A stretch of DNA of 64,000 bases from Heterocephalus glaber (GCF_000247695.1 NW_004624747.1:8184972-8248971); one strand, 5' to 3'; shown: positions 1 through 12,433, counted from the first letter of the stretch. Notes: generated from the letters alone by a model not told the origin. A program made the numbers and translations.

Positions 1-1040
1 GTCAGGCGAGCAGTTCTTGTCCATTCACAACATAATTGGACAAGGGAAAATTAAGAGGCATCTCTCAGTGAAAATGGAGATTGGAACCCTGAAAAACAGT
101 TGAAAATCATGGATCCAGTAAAACCTCATTCATTTTGCAGAAATGATGGAAGCTCATAGAGGTTGATGGAGTATACAAGTTTTCCCAGGTAGCCAGAACT
201 GTGACTCATGATACAGTTTTCTTGGTGTTTTTTTTTTTAACCCCCTAAACCTTCACTAGGGATTGAATGCAAGGCCTTCCGTATGCTAAACATGTGCTGT
301 ACCACTGAGGTACAACCCCAAGCTCCAGTTAATTTTGTTTTTCCTTTTTTTTTTCTTCACAGACCCAAACTGGGTTTTATTGAAATACTAGGAGCAGGCA
401 CATGTCAAGGCATGGTTTTTTCTTTATCTTCTCTCTTTTTTTTCTCCATAAGGAATGATTGCTTAGGCCGGACAGGTGACTACACTGGGGAAAGAAATTG
501 AGATTGTTAGAAGAGAAGGGCTAGAGTGATTGGTTGAAGGATGATGGCGAGGTCCTCAAGTAACAGCTACTACTTTGTCTCCAAGATAGCATTTTGTATT
601 AATATTGCTGTGGTTATAGTTCCTAGTGGATTGGAAACATTGTATGGTATAATTCTCAAGAAATCTCTGTTTAAAATAGATATCATTGTCTCCTTTTACA
701 AAGTAAAAACACCCATCCTTCCACAGTTAGTTCTCCATGGCCATTCAACAAGTGACACTAAGAACTGGGATTTTGCCTCAACTCGTTACTTCCCAGGCTG
801 TTGAGCTCTGTAAACCATGTTCTTTGTACCATACTTTCTATTTCACACCCTCGAAAGGTTTCAGAGTACTAGGTTGCCATTAAAATTGTTTGGCAGAATG
901 ACCTCTCTTAAATATGGACCCTGTCTCTCCCTTCATGCCTCCTGACTGCTTATGTTCAAATCTTGATTTTAAGAAGGATTTTTGTCTCCATTGAAACTCA
1001 TTGTATCAAAGCTATGTTTAGCAGAATTGTTCATCACTGC
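1..1040. other. DEPDC5: intron upstream of first visible exon
   Basis: No exon is recognisable here. Bases 232-330 hold an old antisense ID-like fragment (gggattgaatgcaaggcctt ... accactgaggtacaacccc). The rest looks single-copy to me. Confidence 0.5.
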
Positions 1041-1048
1041 TTCTTAAA

Positions 1049-1137
1049 TTTTTTTTTTTTTTTTGGTACCAGGGATTGAACTCAGGTCCTTGTGCTTGTG
1101 CAGCAGGCGGCGAAACCACTGAGCTAAATCCCTGGCC
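1049..1137 (-). mobile_element. young ID-like SINE (family description)
   Basis: First of about 64 copies of a tRNA-like SINE related to rodent ID. In sense it begins GGCCGGGGATTTAGCTCAGT, carrying an RNA polymerase III A box (TAGCTCAGTGG), and has a B box near GAGTTCGATCC. It then ends in GGTACC and a short A tail. Three sub-types differ in the middle: CTCGCAAGCGCAAGGTCC, CTGCGCAAGCGCAAGGACC, and a shorter CTGGCAAG form. This copy is the second type, antisense, flanked by the duplication gcttcttaaattttt on both sides. Confidence 0.9.
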
Positions 1138-1422
1138 GCTTCTTAAATTTTTATGTGACGTGGTTCTTTGTGAGATTTGACCAAAGCTATTAGATTCACT
1201 GCTGAGATAATTTTGCATATTATTTCAGAGTCATGGATTCCTTGAAGCCTTCTCTTCCTTAGCCTTGTATATTATCTTTGGAATTCCTCATTATGAGCTC
1301 CTATTCTACATATTCAGTATATGATGAGAATTCTTTGTTAGATGTGTTCATATAGCTCCCTGTAGAAATCTGTGACCAGTCAGGTCATTTGGGTATAAAT
1401 ATGAATAGCACGAGTCATCTAA

Positions 1423-1587
<165 letters not shown>

Positions 1588-1977
1588 TAAAACCTGAAAT
1601 TGAAACAAAACAGAACAAACGAAAATCTCATGATCGCTACTGTTTGCCCAGGTGGAACTGGAATCAGAGTTCCCTGCAAATCTGATGTTTTATATTTGGA
1701 TCTCTCCAGGTTGGGATTGATCTTTGTTTTCTTCTTTCAAATACATCTGTTTAATACCTAATTCTGCGCTATGGTGTGCCTACTGATACATAGTGAAAAT
1801 TAAACTCAGTGGAAGATTGTGTTATAAACATGAAGGGAGACCTTTCTGAAGAAATCCCCGTCTTTGGCTCTCTGTTGTGGTTGGAAGAATCCAAATTGAG
1901 CAGCTGTGAATATTACTCATGCTGGTGAAACTGTCTACTTTTCCTTCTTCCCATCTCCCTGCCTCCCCTGAGAGCAG

Positions 1978-2333
1978 TAATTCTTAATTAAGGGTGATAT
2001 TGGCTCCTTGGGAGTCTTTTAGCAATGTCTAGAGACATTTTTGGTTATCACAACCAAGAGGTTATGTCAGTGGCATCCAGTGCGGATGCTGCTGAATATG
2101 CTACATGTGCAAGACAGGCTTCCAGAACAAAGAATTATTTGGCCCAAAATCCCAATAACGTTGTGGGGGTATCTGGTACACCGTGAGATGTTTAGCAGCA
2201 TCCCTGGCCTCTACTCACTAGATGCCAATTTCATTCTCTAAATCCCACCCTGCAAGTCAGGACACCCAGAAACATCTCCAGACATTATCAGATCTTCTGC
2301 AAGGCAAAATCACCCCTGGTTGAGAATCAGTGT
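1978..2333. mobile_element. MER5A-like hAT remnants, head to head
   Basis: Bases 1978-2160 resemble MER5A in reverse (caatgtctagagacattttt ... aacaaagaattatttggccc). Bases 2165-2333 resemble it forward (agcagcatccctggcctcta ... ctggttgagaatcag). The two halves face each other as a diverged inverted repeat. Confidence 0.6.
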
Positions 2334-2495
2334 CCTTAGAGGTAACTACTATCTGAATTTCATTTTTGTAATTTCCTGATGTTATATGCTTTACCCTAAA
2401 GAGTGTATTGTTTCACTTAGTTTTGAACTTTGTTAAAATGGAGTAAAAATGTGTATAGTTTTTTGTACTGAATGCTTTATTTTATTTTATCTTTA

Positions 2496-2997
2496 TTTTT
2501 TGGTACCGGGGATCGAACTTGGGTCCTTACGCTTGCACAGCAGGTGACGAAACCACTGAGCTAAGTCCCTGGCTATTTTTGTTTTTTTGAGACAGTCTCA
2601 CTATGTAGTTCAAGTTGGCCTTGAACTTGTGGCGATCCTCTTGCCTCAGCCTCCTGAGTGCTGGGATTACAGGTGTGCACCACCATGTCTGGCATGTACT
2701 CAATACTTTAAATCTGTGTTTAGGAGTGTTATTTGCTGGCTCATAGATTCTACTCTGTGAGATAATGCCACATTATTTTTCAAGTTGTTTGAACCAGTTA
2801 TTTATTTGTTTAGTACTGTAGATTGAACCCATGGTCTCTTCATTGAACTATATCCTCAGCCTATGTATTTATGTATGTATTTATTTTGAGAAAGACTCTT
2901 GCTAAGTTGCCCAATTGCCTAGCCTGGGTTGGAACTTGAAATCCTCCTGCCTCAGCCTCCTAGAATGTTGGGATTATAGTCCTGCACCGGGCCTGGC
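2496..2997 (-). mobile_element. SINE cluster: ID, B1, old dID-B1 dimer
   Basis: ID copy 2496-2574; B1 2587-2693 (gagacagtctcactatgtag ... accaccatgtctggc); old dimer 2800-2997 with a decayed ID half followed by B1. All antisense to the gene. Confidence 0.8.
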
Positions 2998-3035
2998 TTG
3001 GACCAATTTATGTTCCAGAAGTTTTTTAAATCTCC

Positions 3036-3561
3036 TTTTTTTTTGGTACCAGGGATCGAACTCAGGTCCTTGCGCTTGCGAGGCAAGCGGTGGAACCACT
3101 GAGGTAAATCCCCAGTCCTCCTTTTGTTTTTTATTTTTCCCAGTACCTAACATTAGATTTTTAAGGTTTTTGCAATTTTAAGGGCATAGATTGTTTTGTT
3201 TTGTTTTGTTTTGTTTTTTGGGTACCGGGGATCAAACTTGGGACCTTGTGCTTGTGAGGCAGGTGGTGGAACCACTGAGCTAAATCCCTGGCCCGATTGG
3301 TATTTTCTAGTGGTCTTAATTTTCTTTTTTTTTTGGTACCAGGGATCGAACTCAGGTTGTTAAGCTTTCGCAGCAGGCGGAGAAAGCACTGAGCTAAATC
3401 CCCAGCCCATAGTGGTCTTAATTTTCTAAAAAGCCAGAAAATCTTAAGCATGCCTTACAAAGGTCATGATAATTTTTTTTTTTTTTGGTACCGGGGATCG
3501 AACTCAGGTCCTCACACTTGCAAGGCAGGCAGTGGAACCACTGAGCTAAATCCCCAGCCCC
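3036..3561 (-). mobile_element. four antisense ID SINEs in 0.5 kb
   Basis: Copies at 3036-3116, 3190-3295 (with a TTTTG repeat tail), 3323-3408 and 3472-3561. The last is flanked by aggtcatgataattt on both sides. They are separate insertions at similar low divergence. Confidence 0.88.
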
Positions 3562-3599
3562 CAGGTCATGATAATTTGACATGTGCTTACCTCTTCAAC

Positions 3600-4085
3600 T
3601 TTATTCATTCACCCATTAAACAAATAATGTCAGAGCACCGACCATGTGCCAACCACTGTTATCAGGCACCAAGGATCCATGATCAACAGAACTCAAATGG
3701 GAACAGATTTTCCTAGTCACCCAATCAATAAATATTGTAATCGTAGATTATGGTGAGAGCTTGAAGGGAATTAATTAGATCATGAGAGGGACTGGGGATG
3801 ACATCCTTGGTAAACAAGTGATATAAATTTAAAATTCTGAGAGAAATTGAGCATCATGGTAGAAAATAACAGAAAGATCTTTACAAAGGTGGGCCAAGAA
3901 GGCTTCCCAATGAAAGTACCTGAAATGTGAGACTTGACCATTGTATAAATTTTGCGATGAAGATTCCAGGCAGAGGAAACAATGGTGGAGGCAAGTGTGA
4001 TGCGGGAATTGCAGACAGGTAGGGAGAATGTTGGCAAGGCATAGATGGGTTCCAGTACACAGGTTCTAGCCAGTTCAGTTAGGAT
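3600..4085. other. intron; old interspersed-repeat-like sequence
   Basis: 3600-3710 resembles an ancient MIR/L2-type segment (gagcaccgaccatgtgcc). 3845-4080 looks like another old dispersed repeat (aggcagaggaaacaatggtg). Family not certain. Confidence 0.3.
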
Positions 4086-4102
4086 TTGTTTAAAGACAGA
4101 GA

Positions 4103-4223
4103 GCTGGGCATGGTGGCACACATCTGTAAATCCCAGCACTGGGGAGGAAGGCCGAGGTGGAAGGATTGCCTAGAGTTCGAGGCTAGCCTGAATTACAAAG
4201 TGGGACCCTGTCTCAAAAAAACC
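4103..4223 (+). mobile_element. B1 SINE
   Basis: gctgggcatggtggcacaca through ccctgtctcaaaaaaa, sense, low-to-moderate divergence. Confidence 0.85.
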
Positions 4224-4460
4224 AAAATAAACAGATTCAGGACCAGGACGTCAGCACTGCAGCCCCCACCTCAGGAGCTGTTGAGCTGTCCTTGCCGCCC
4301 TGGTGCAGGGGCTGGAGGCTGGGGAGTGTGAGTGGGTGGCCCCAGGGTGGGGGTGGGCTAGCCCTTTGATGAGAAAACAAAAACGAAAACAACCCCCCAA
4401 AAAAATCCACTCAAGGATTTTAAGTGGAATGTGCTATTTGAATTATATTTCAACCACTGT

Positions 4461-4665
4461 TTTTTTTGAGACAAGGTCTCACTACATAATTCAAACGAGC
4501 TTTGAAATCAGCCTCCCAAGTGCTGGGATTACAGGCATGTGCCACCAACTGGCTACATATATTTTTAAAAGGTTACTGTTTAAAGGGCTGGTGATATGAC
4601 TCAGTAGTAGAGCACTTGCCTAGCGTGCCTGAGGCCCTGGGTTCAATCCTCAGTGCTACTGAAAA
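4461..4665. mobile_element. B1 (antisense) and old dID (sense)
   Basis: B1 4461-4553 antisense; old ID-type monomer 4585-4665 sense with the ancestral middle gtagagcacttgcctagcgt. Confidence 0.8.
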
Positions 4666-5391
4666 AGATCCCAAATCACTGTTTAGTTAGATGTTGTTGA
4701 ACAAAACTCCCAGAGAAGCAGTGGCTATAATGCTTAAAGGTCAACTTTTTTTCTCTCAGGTAGAAGAAGTCCATGGTATACAATGACAATGTCACAATTT
4801 GTGGTGATTCAGGACTCTATCTTCCTGTTTTGTCATCCTCAGGTCATGGGTAGGGCTTCTGTGATCCACCTTGAGCTGCTGTGACCATGGCTAGATAAAG
4901 GACAGAGGAAAAGAAGAGAGATAAGAGAGATACACCTGCAATCAAATTCCTTCCTTTAAGGACACAGCATTTTCATTTCCATATTACTGGACAGAATTTG
5001 ATCACATGTAGTTGCTAAGTCCAGGAAGTTTATTCTTTTGGTTCTCTTGCCTCTCAGAAGAGGATCAGCTTCTACTTAGGATGACAGGAAGAATGGATAT
5101 TTGATAGGCATCCAGTTGTACTTGCTGCAGCCCCTCTGGTTTTGATGCAAAGCTTTTTTTGTAGAGATAAGAGTAGAAGCAAAGAAACAAGTTGGGAGGC
5201 CTATAAAAGGTGGTAGTGTGGACTAGGATGAGAGTAGTGGAGAGATGTTGGCAGATTGGAGGTGCACTTCAGGGTAGAGTCCACACAACTTGCTGATAGA
5301 TTGGATGTGAGAAGTAAAGAGAAAAATTGAACAGGTTAGATGGTGGTGCCATTTATGAGATGGGAAACATTGGGAGAATTAAAAAGCTCAT

Positions 5392-5476
5392 GGGCTGGGG
5401 ATTTAGCTCAATGGTTCCGGCGCCTGCCTCGAAAACGCAAGGTCCCGAGTTTGATCCCTGGTACCAAAAAAAAAAA
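5392..5476 (+). mobile_element. ID SINE
   Basis: Sense copy, first sub-type, A tail of about 11, flanked by aaaaagctca on both sides. Confidence 0.92.
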
Positions 5477-5559
5477 GCTCAGTATGCGAGATGTTTGGTA
5501 GATCTGTGAGTAGGAAAATCAGTGCAGATAGTTAAATATGGAGCTCAGCTCATCACTTC

Positions 5560-5910
5560 TCCTGTGCGAAGTCCTCATTTGCCTCCATGTCCTAGCCATG
5601 TATACCATTCCCTGTTCCTCAAACATGTGATATTCTCTCTCGCCTCCATGTCTGCAAATATACCCTCTCCTGGTTGGGGTACCGAGACCCTGGCTTTTCC
5701 CTTTCCTCAACTCCTATCTAAGTGTTAGCTCTAGCCTTAGGCTTCCCTGATTCTGGAAAGCCTTCCTCACCGGGCTGGAAGTACCTCTGTGAAACCCTGG
5801 ACCTTAGCATGTGTTAGCAGTTACCATGTTTTGCTGGGCACACTGTGTGTTTGCCACTGGGCTGTGAGCACCTTGAGGGCAAGGACTGTATCTCTTACTT
5901 TTACTTATTT
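5560..5910 (+). mobile_element. L2-like LINE remnant
   Basis: Weak similarity to the L2 3' region (cctcaaacatgtgatattct ... gagggcaaggactgtatctc). Old and fragmented; family call from memory of the consensus. Confidence 0.5.
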
Positions 5911-5914
5911 TTAA

Positions 5915-6208
5915 AGTTTTGACAGTACTGGGGATTGAACCTAGGGTGCTCTACCACTAAGGTACATCCTCAGCCCTTGTTTTTTTTTTTATTTTGAGAC
6001 AGGGTGTTAGTCACTAAATTGCCCAGTCTAGGCTTGAACTTTTTTTTTTTTTTCTTTTGGTACCGGAGATCGAACTCAGGTCCTTGCACTTGTGCAGCAG
6101 GCAGCGAAACCACTGAGCTAAATCCCCGGCTTAGGCTTGAACTTTTGATCTTCCTGCCTCAGTCTCCCTCATTACTGGGATTATAGGCATGCACTACTGT
6201 GCCTGGCT
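5915..6208 (-). mobile_element. old dID-B1 dimer split by a young ID
   Basis: The dimer's ID half is 5915-5977 and its B1 half continues to 6208. A young antisense ID (6040-6131) is inserted in the B1 half and duplicates taggcttgaactttt, which fixes the order of insertion. Confidence 0.85.
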
Positions 6209-6309
6209 ACATCTTACCTTTAAATCTTGGAGTTCTCTGGCATGGCTCTCTCACAAATTTGTTGAATAAAACTTTAGACATGTTTTCCCATGTCAAGAAT
6301 TTATATCTG

Positions 6310-6449
6310 CTGGAGAGTGGTGTCACATGCCTGTAATCCTAGCACTCTGGCCAAGGCTGGAGAATCATGACTTTGAGGACAGGCTGGACCACATAGTGGG
6401 TTCCAAGCAAGCCTGAATCACATAGTGAGACCCTGTTTCAAGCAAACTA
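6310..6449 (+). mobile_element. B1 SINE
   Basis: Diverged sense B1, from gctggagagtggtgtcacat to gagaccctgtttcaagcaaa, including the internal duplication. Confidence 0.75.
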
Positions 6450-6605
6450 TGTATAAGCTGATCAGAAGAGTAAGATTTTAGTGTATGAAAGGAAATCAAC
6501 ACTATAAAATTTAATTAATGTCATGGCATTAATTATCCAAAAGTGTGGTGTGACATTCATTAAATGAGATTATAAGTGGCAAATTTAAGGAAAGGGAAGT
6601 CATGT

Positions 6606-6964
6606 ATGATGATGGCACATGCCTGTAATTCCGGCTGCTTGGAAGACTGAGGTGAGTGGATTGCAAGTTTGATACCAACCAATACAACTTTGTGAGGCCA
6701 TCCTTCTAAATATACATAGATAGATGAATAAATAGATAGATAAGAAGATAGACAAACAGATAGGACTGGGAATGTAGCCGAGTGCTTGCCTAGTATGTTA
6801 GAGGCCCTGGGTTCAGTCTCTACCACTGCAGAAAAAAAAAGATAAAAGGAAAGAGAATATTGATGTTTGCACCTTATTTTTTTTTTGGTACTGGGGATCA
6901 AACTCGAGACCTTGTCCTTGCAAGTCAGGCAGTGGCGGAACCACTGAGCTAAATCCCCAGCCCC
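6606..6964. mobile_element. B1-dID dimer with GATA expansion, then antisense ID
   Basis: Sense B1 6606-6710, linker grown into a TAGA/GATA-type repeat 6712-6764, ID half 6765-6832. An antisense ID follows at 6877-6964, flanked by tgcaccttattttt copies. Confidence 0.8.
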
Positions 6965-7153
6965 TGCACCTTATTTTTATATAGAAAAAATAAGATGAAT
7001 TGATGCCTAAAAAGATGAATAGACCTCTGTCTATTTCTCTTAAGTGATAAACTAAATGTTATTTTAAGTGTAGGATCTGGCTGTAGTATTTACTTTGTAT
7101 TTTTTCAAGTTTTAAGCATGTTTGAAATTTTGTATAATAAAAAAGCATTCTAA

Positions 7154-7484
7154 GCTGGGTGTGGTGGCACATGCCTATAATCCTAGCACTCAGGCAGAAG
7201 GATTATGAGTTCAAGCCTAGCCTTGTCAATTTAGTGATTTACTGAGACCCTGTCTCAAAAAAGTGTGGGGGGGACAGGGTTGGAGATGGAGCTCAGTGTA
7301 AATTTAGTCCCCAGTACCATAATAATTAATTAATTAAAACAGTTAATTAAAAGCAGCCTAATTTCTCTATTAAGAATGCCAGTGTTGGGCCCGAGATTTA
7401 GCTCAGTAGTTCCACCACCTGCCTCACAAGTGAAAGGACCTGAGTTCTAGCCCTGGTAAAAAAAGAAAAAGAAAAAAAAAAAAA
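7154..7484 (+). mobile_element. B1-dID dimer and ID SINE
   Basis: Dimer 7154-7320 with a decayed ID half. ID 7388-7484 is flanked by agaatgccagtgtt and agaatgccaatgtt. Confidence 0.82.
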
Positions 7485-7641
7485 GAATGCCAATGTTAAT
7501 TATATGGTACTGTAGATATAGCTAGATATGTATATACAAATATTAAAATATAGAAGACATTCAAACCAGAATTAACTCCAATTTTCACAGTACCTTTGAA
7601 AAATATTCAAATAAAGTATATGATTCACTTAACAAAAAATA

Positions 7642-7905
7642 GGGCTGAGGATTTAGCTCAGTGGTTTCGCTGCCTGCTGTGCAAGTGCAAGGACCTGAGT
7701 TTGATCCCGGTACCAAAAAAAAAGCATACTTAAAAAAATGAGGAAACTGGCCTGGGTGTGTTGGCACAAGCCTATAATCCCAGCACTCCTTCCCTCCTCT
7801 TCCTACATGCTAGGCAAGCCTTCTACTATATATATATATTATATATATATAAAATATATATATATAATATATAATATAAAAATATATGTATATATATTTT
7901 TTGCA
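7642..7905 (+). mobile_element. ID SINE, B1 stub, (TA)n tract
   Basis: ID 7642-7724; first 40 bases of a B1 at 7749-7790; AT-rich microsatellite 7831-7905. Confidence 0.8.
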
Positions 7906-7934
7906 TGTTAATTTCATTCATGAAAAGATGAGAT

Positions 7935-8215
7935 TATTTAAAAATTTTATTTTATTATTTTAACTCTTAATTTTTTTGTTGGTACGTATTTGTCACATTC
8001 ATCACAGGAAATTTGTACCTGTATACAATACAGTATATATCGATCCTTCTTTTCTTTTTTTCTCCATTTCCCTCCCCTCCCTTCAACTATTTTTCCTTTC
8101 CCTGTTTATAGAAGCTTTGTTTCCATTTTTTTCCTTTTACACTGTATTCTCTTTTTCCCCCTTTTCCTTTCCATCTCTTCCCCCTTCCAAACCTGCTATT
8201 GAGAATAATATTGTA
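7935..8215 (-). mobile_element. L1 3' UTR fragment
   Basis: Antisense copy of the L1 tail that recurs in this window (ttggtacgtatttgtcacat, then a C/T-rich stretch). Truncated; no ORF2 part. Confidence 0.75.
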
Positions 8216-8226
8216 TCCTTAGCCTG

Positions 8227-8670
8227 GTATGGAGTTTCTTTTGGAGTGATGGAAATTCTGTAATGTTAGATAGTGGTAATAGTTGCATAACATTGTGAAT
8301 ATACTAAAATCTACTAAATTGTAGACTTTATTTTTTTAGTGATATTGGGGATTGAACCCAGGGCCTTGCAAGCACCATACTGCTGAGCTACAACATCCCC
8401 AGCCCTTTTTATTTTTTATTTTGAGGCAGTGTCTCATCAAGTTGCTCTGGCTGGCCTTGAACTTGAGATCTTCCTGTCACAGCCTCCTGAGTGTCTGGGT
8501 TGCAGGTGTGTTACTGTACTTGGGTGAATTGTAGATTTTAAAATGGTAAATTTTTTATTACGTGAATTTTTATCTTAAAAAATATTATCTAGGGTTGGAA
8601 ATGTTGCTTAGTGGTAGAGGGCTTGCCTGGCATTCACAAAGTCCTGGGTTTAATCCCCAGTACAGAAAAA
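8227..8670. mobile_element. old L1M 3' end with SINE insertions
   Basis: L1M-like tail (agtgatggaaattctgtaat ... ctaaattgtagacttta) resumes after an antisense dID-B1 dimer (8335-8526). A sense old ID (8591-8670) follows, with an AACC repeat at 8680-8705. Confidence 0.65.
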
Positions 8671-8809
8671 CTATATAAAACCAACCAACCAACCAACCAC
8701 CAACAAACAGGGACCATTAGGAGTATAATTGGAATATCAGTGTATTAATAACCGATTTTTACAGTTTTCAAAGCAAAGGCTATGTTTAAACAACTGTAAA
8801 ACACAGCCC

Positions 8810-9165
8810 TATGGTTTGACCGTACCTGCCAAAACTCATGTTGAAATTTAATCCCATTGTGAGTATCAAGAGGTGGGATCTTTAAGGGGCAACTGTGTCG
8901 TGAAGGCTCTGTCCAAATAGATTAATCACTTACCTTGTCATGAAAGCCATGTGGCTCTGTGTCTTGGTTGTGCCCGTCTTACCATGTGTTGTCCTGTACT
9001 ACTTTGGTACTATGTAGAGAATCTCCACTAGCAGGAAAGTCCTCACCAGATATGTCTCCTTAGACTTCTTAGCCTCCAGAAATGTGAGAAATATCTTTGT
9101 TTTCTTCATAAATTACCTAGTTTCAGATATTTAGTTATAGCCACAGAAAATAGACTAAGACACAG
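8810..9165 (+). mobile_element. MaLR-type (MLT1/MST-like) solo LTR
   Basis: Starts near tatggtttgaccgtacctgc and ends near atagactaagacac, with cctcaccagatatgtctcct and the typical AATAAA-less tail. Family recognised from memory; internal part absent. Old endogenous LTR, no coding content. Confidence 0.65.
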
Positions 9166-9254
9166 ACATAACTAAAAACATCATTTAATATATGTATATG
9201 CATATAGACACATATTTTCTAAGTATGGAGTGTATTAACAAGGAGTAGAAAAGT

Positions 9255-9344
9255 TTTTTTTTTTTTTTTTGTGGTGCTGGGGATCAAACCCAGGGCCTCA
9301 TGCGTGCTAGGCAAATGGTCTAACACTGAGCTACATCTCCAGCC
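9255..9344 (-). mobile_element. old dID monomer
   Basis: Antisense ID with the ancestral middle (cgtgctaggcaaatggtcta), flanked by tagaaaagt copies. Confidence 0.8.
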
Positions 9345-10116
9345 CTAGAAAAGTATCTTTTAAATTAGTGTAATAAATCAATTTCATACATAAAACACAT
9401 TCATACACACAGTAAAAACTATTCTATTTGTATAGTCTAATAAGTTTTGATAAATGCATATAAACTATTGTGGTCAAGTAGAATATTTTGTCACCCTAGG
9501 AAGCTCCCTTGTGCTGCTTTGCAGTCACTTGTACATACAAAGGCCAACACTAATCTGCTTCTACCTATAGAATAATTTTGCATAAAAGAGTGTCTTTTAA
9601 AAACGTAAGTGTAGCCTGACATTACTTGAAATATGCCATGAAAGTTTTTTAAAAAAGCAAAATCAACAGCTAGTATTCAGAGATGAGTGAACATTTTGAA
9701 AAGTGTGTTTCCTCCCAGTCTCTGTGTTTCTGTGTATTGGAGAAGAAGGGGGATTAATGAGTCCCTGTTACGCTCCAGAGGTTATAGAAAGCCCCAGGAG
9801 TGAATGGTCTTTAAGAAGCTTCTGTCTTTAAGTAGGCGGTTTCTAATTACCTAAAGGATTGTGAGAGATTTACATTCTCCTTTCCTGCCAAACCCCAGAG
9901 CCTTGAATAAAGGACTCTGGTAAAGCACTCAGGGCCAGAATATCACTTATGCTTTTCTTTGAAACAGTCTGGGTATACAAGAGATACTGTGTGAATTATA
10001 ATTTATTAGACTGGCAACTCAGCATCTGGCATGTTTTGTTCAAGGTCTGTTTCCATAATGAGGTTTCTATGACTTTCCCAGGTGAATTCCCTGCCCTTAC
10101 TGCCCCTTTTGCTGCT

Positions 10117-10118
10117 TG

Positions 10119-10162
<44 letters not shown>

Positions 10163-10586
10163 TACTGGGGATTGAACCAAGGGCCTTTGTTTGAAGCTAG
10201 CTCTCCAGCTATTTATAAATTTTTTATTTTTTTTAGGTTTGAGAGAGGTTTTGTTAAGTTACCCAGGCTGGGCTTAAACTTGGGATCCTCTTGCCTCAGG
10301 TTCCCAGAATGCTAGGTTTACTGGCATATGTCACTATACCCAGATTCGCTGCTTACCTTTCTTTCTTCTTCTTCTTCTTCGTCTTCATCTTCATCTTCGT
10401 CCTCGTCTTCGTCTTCGTCTTTATCTTTTGTTGTTTGTTTTGTTTTATGAGATAGTATTTAACTATGTAGTTCAGCCTAGCCTTGAACTTACTGTGTAGC
10501 CCAGGCTGGCCTTGATCTTGTGGCAATCCTCCTGCCTCAGCCTCCCAAATGCTGGGATTGTGCTGCTATACCCACCACTGTGCCAC
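10117..10586 (-). mobile_element. (TG)n, dID-B1 dimer, CTTCGT repeat, B1
   Basis: (TG)n 10117-10163 lies next to an antisense dimer 10160-10345. A CTT/CTTCGT microsatellite occupies 10359-10435 and a full antisense B1 10443-10586. Confidence 0.8.
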
Positions 10587-10599
10587 ATTTCTTGTGTGA

Positions 10600-10750
10600 A
10601 TCTTTATGGAACATTTGTGTGTGTTGCAGTATTTTGCATGTTCTTACCCTGTGCTATAAGATCCAAGAGAGCAGGGACTATATCTGTGATACATGGCTCA
10701 GAGTAGGAGGAGCTCAGTAACTACTTCAGTGAAAAAAATGAATGCATAGA
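10600..10750 (+). mobile_element. L2-like 3' end
   Basis: gagagcagggactatatctg and gctcagtaactacttcagtg resemble the L2 terminal region. Confidence 0.45.
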
Positions 10751-10828
10751 TGAAACTTGCTGTTAGAAGTCTTGTATCACAATTAAAAGAATTCTTCCAT
10801 TATACCTGTAAAAAAAATTAATTGTATT

Positions 10829-11080
10829 GGGGGTCAGGGATTTAGCTCAGTGGTGCCGCGCCTGCCTTGTGAGCGCAAGGTCCTGAGTTTGATCTCTGGT
10901 ACAAAAAAAAAAAAAATTATATTGGTACACTAAAAAAAGAATTGATGGCAGAAAGCACATGTCATACAATTTTCCATCTGGTATTTTTTGTTTTGATTTG
11001 TGTTTTTGTTTGAGATAGAGTATCACTATGTAGTCCAGGATGGCTTCAAACTGACAATTTATCAGGCTCAACCTCTTGAA
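10829..11080. mobile_element. ID (sense) and partial B1 (antisense)
   Basis: ID 10829-10915 is flanked by aattgtattgg/aattatattgg. B1 stub 11009-11080. Confidence 0.82.
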
Positions 11081-11180
11081 AAATTTACCATCTGAACCAT
11101 TTTTAAGTTATAGTTCAATGTAAGTATATTTATGCTGTTATGAAGTAGATCTTCAGAACTTCTTCACCTTGCAGAACTGA

Positions 11181-11315
<135 letters not shown>

Positions 11316-11417
11316 TAAGTGCTGATTGTAACTGCTGTTGGGGAGAATTTTCTGGTTTTTCCCAAGTTGGTATCATTTTACAGTAAGCTTTTGACATTCT
11401 TTAAAGTTATGTCCTTG

Positions 11418-11504
11418 GGCCAGGGATTTAGCTCAGTGGTTTTGTTGCCTGCTGCGCAAGCGCAAGGACCTGAGTTCCATCCCCGGTACCAAAAAAGCAA
11501 AAAA
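11418..11504 (+). mobile_element. ID SINE
   Basis: Sense copy of the CTGCGCAAGCGCAAGGACC sub-type, 113 bases after the donor of the 162-188 exon, flanked by tatgtcctt/tatgtcctg. Confidence 0.9.
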
Positions 11505-11565
11505 GATATGTCCTGATGCTAAGATAAATAAACTGTCTCTTAGACTATATAGTCTTTGTATACTC

Positions 11566-11587
11566 TGTGTGTGTGTTTGTGTGTGTG

Positions 11588-11620
<33 letters not shown>

Positions 11621-11700
11621 AGAGAGAGAGATAAGGAGAAAAGCAAGGGAGGGAGAAAGAGAAAGGGGAGCAAGAGGGAGGGAGCAAGAGAGAGATAAAA
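11566..11700. repeat. (TG)n then purine-rich tract
   Basis: About 55 bases of TG with a few interruptions, then GA/GGGA-rich sequence to 11700. Confidence 0.9.
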
Positions 11701-12219
11701 TATGAGAGAATGAGAATTCCAGGGAATACAATGAAGTATCAGTGAAAAACCTGAATTATCAGAACTTTATTCTCTGAGTATAGAATGAAAAGTTATAGAG
11801 TGACCATAAAACACTTTCCTGGATACCTTAAGTCTTTTCCTCTCACAGAAATAACTTTCATTATATTAGAATTATGACATAATTTGGAGAGAACAATTAA
11901 ACTGTTATGAGGTACAGATACTATGTCACACCATACAATTCAGATTTGTGTTTAACACAATTACAAATTAATTTTTGCTTTGAGTCAACAAGATCTCTTG
12001 TGGACAACAGGAACTACAAATGATAATTCATGAGAGTCCAGCATCTACCAAATCATCTTCTGATAAATTTTAAGCATTGTAATAATAATCATATTTGGAG
12101 GTTAGATTGTTCTCTCATTTTGAAAAGGTACATTGTATCTCAGTTATCTAGACAAATATTAAATATGACTTGCTAGAAAGTCTAGGATGAAATTATTTTG
12201 TACATTGGGTTTTTATGAT

Positions 12220-12303
12220 CTTTTTTTTTTTGGTACCAGGGATCAAACTCAGGACCTTGTGCCTGCAAGGCAGGCATGGCACCACTGAGCTAAATCCCCG
12301 GCC
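12220..12303 (-). mobile_element. ID SINE
   Basis: Antisense copy of the shorter sub-type (caaggcaggcatggcaccac), flanked by ttatgatc. Confidence 0.9.
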
Positions 12304-12433
12304 CTTATGATCATGTTTTAAGAGAGAGAGCAGAACCCACCACTTTGTCTTTGTTCCCATTTCTGTTACTTTATTTAAAGAAGAAATTGCAAAAACTAAA
12401 GTTAATCCTTCCTCTTTCATTGTTTCTTTTCAG

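Noticed and set aside
10359..10435. CTTCGT repeat as a coding or CRISPR-like array
   Set aside because: Unit length and spacing are those of a microsatellite; there are no spacers.
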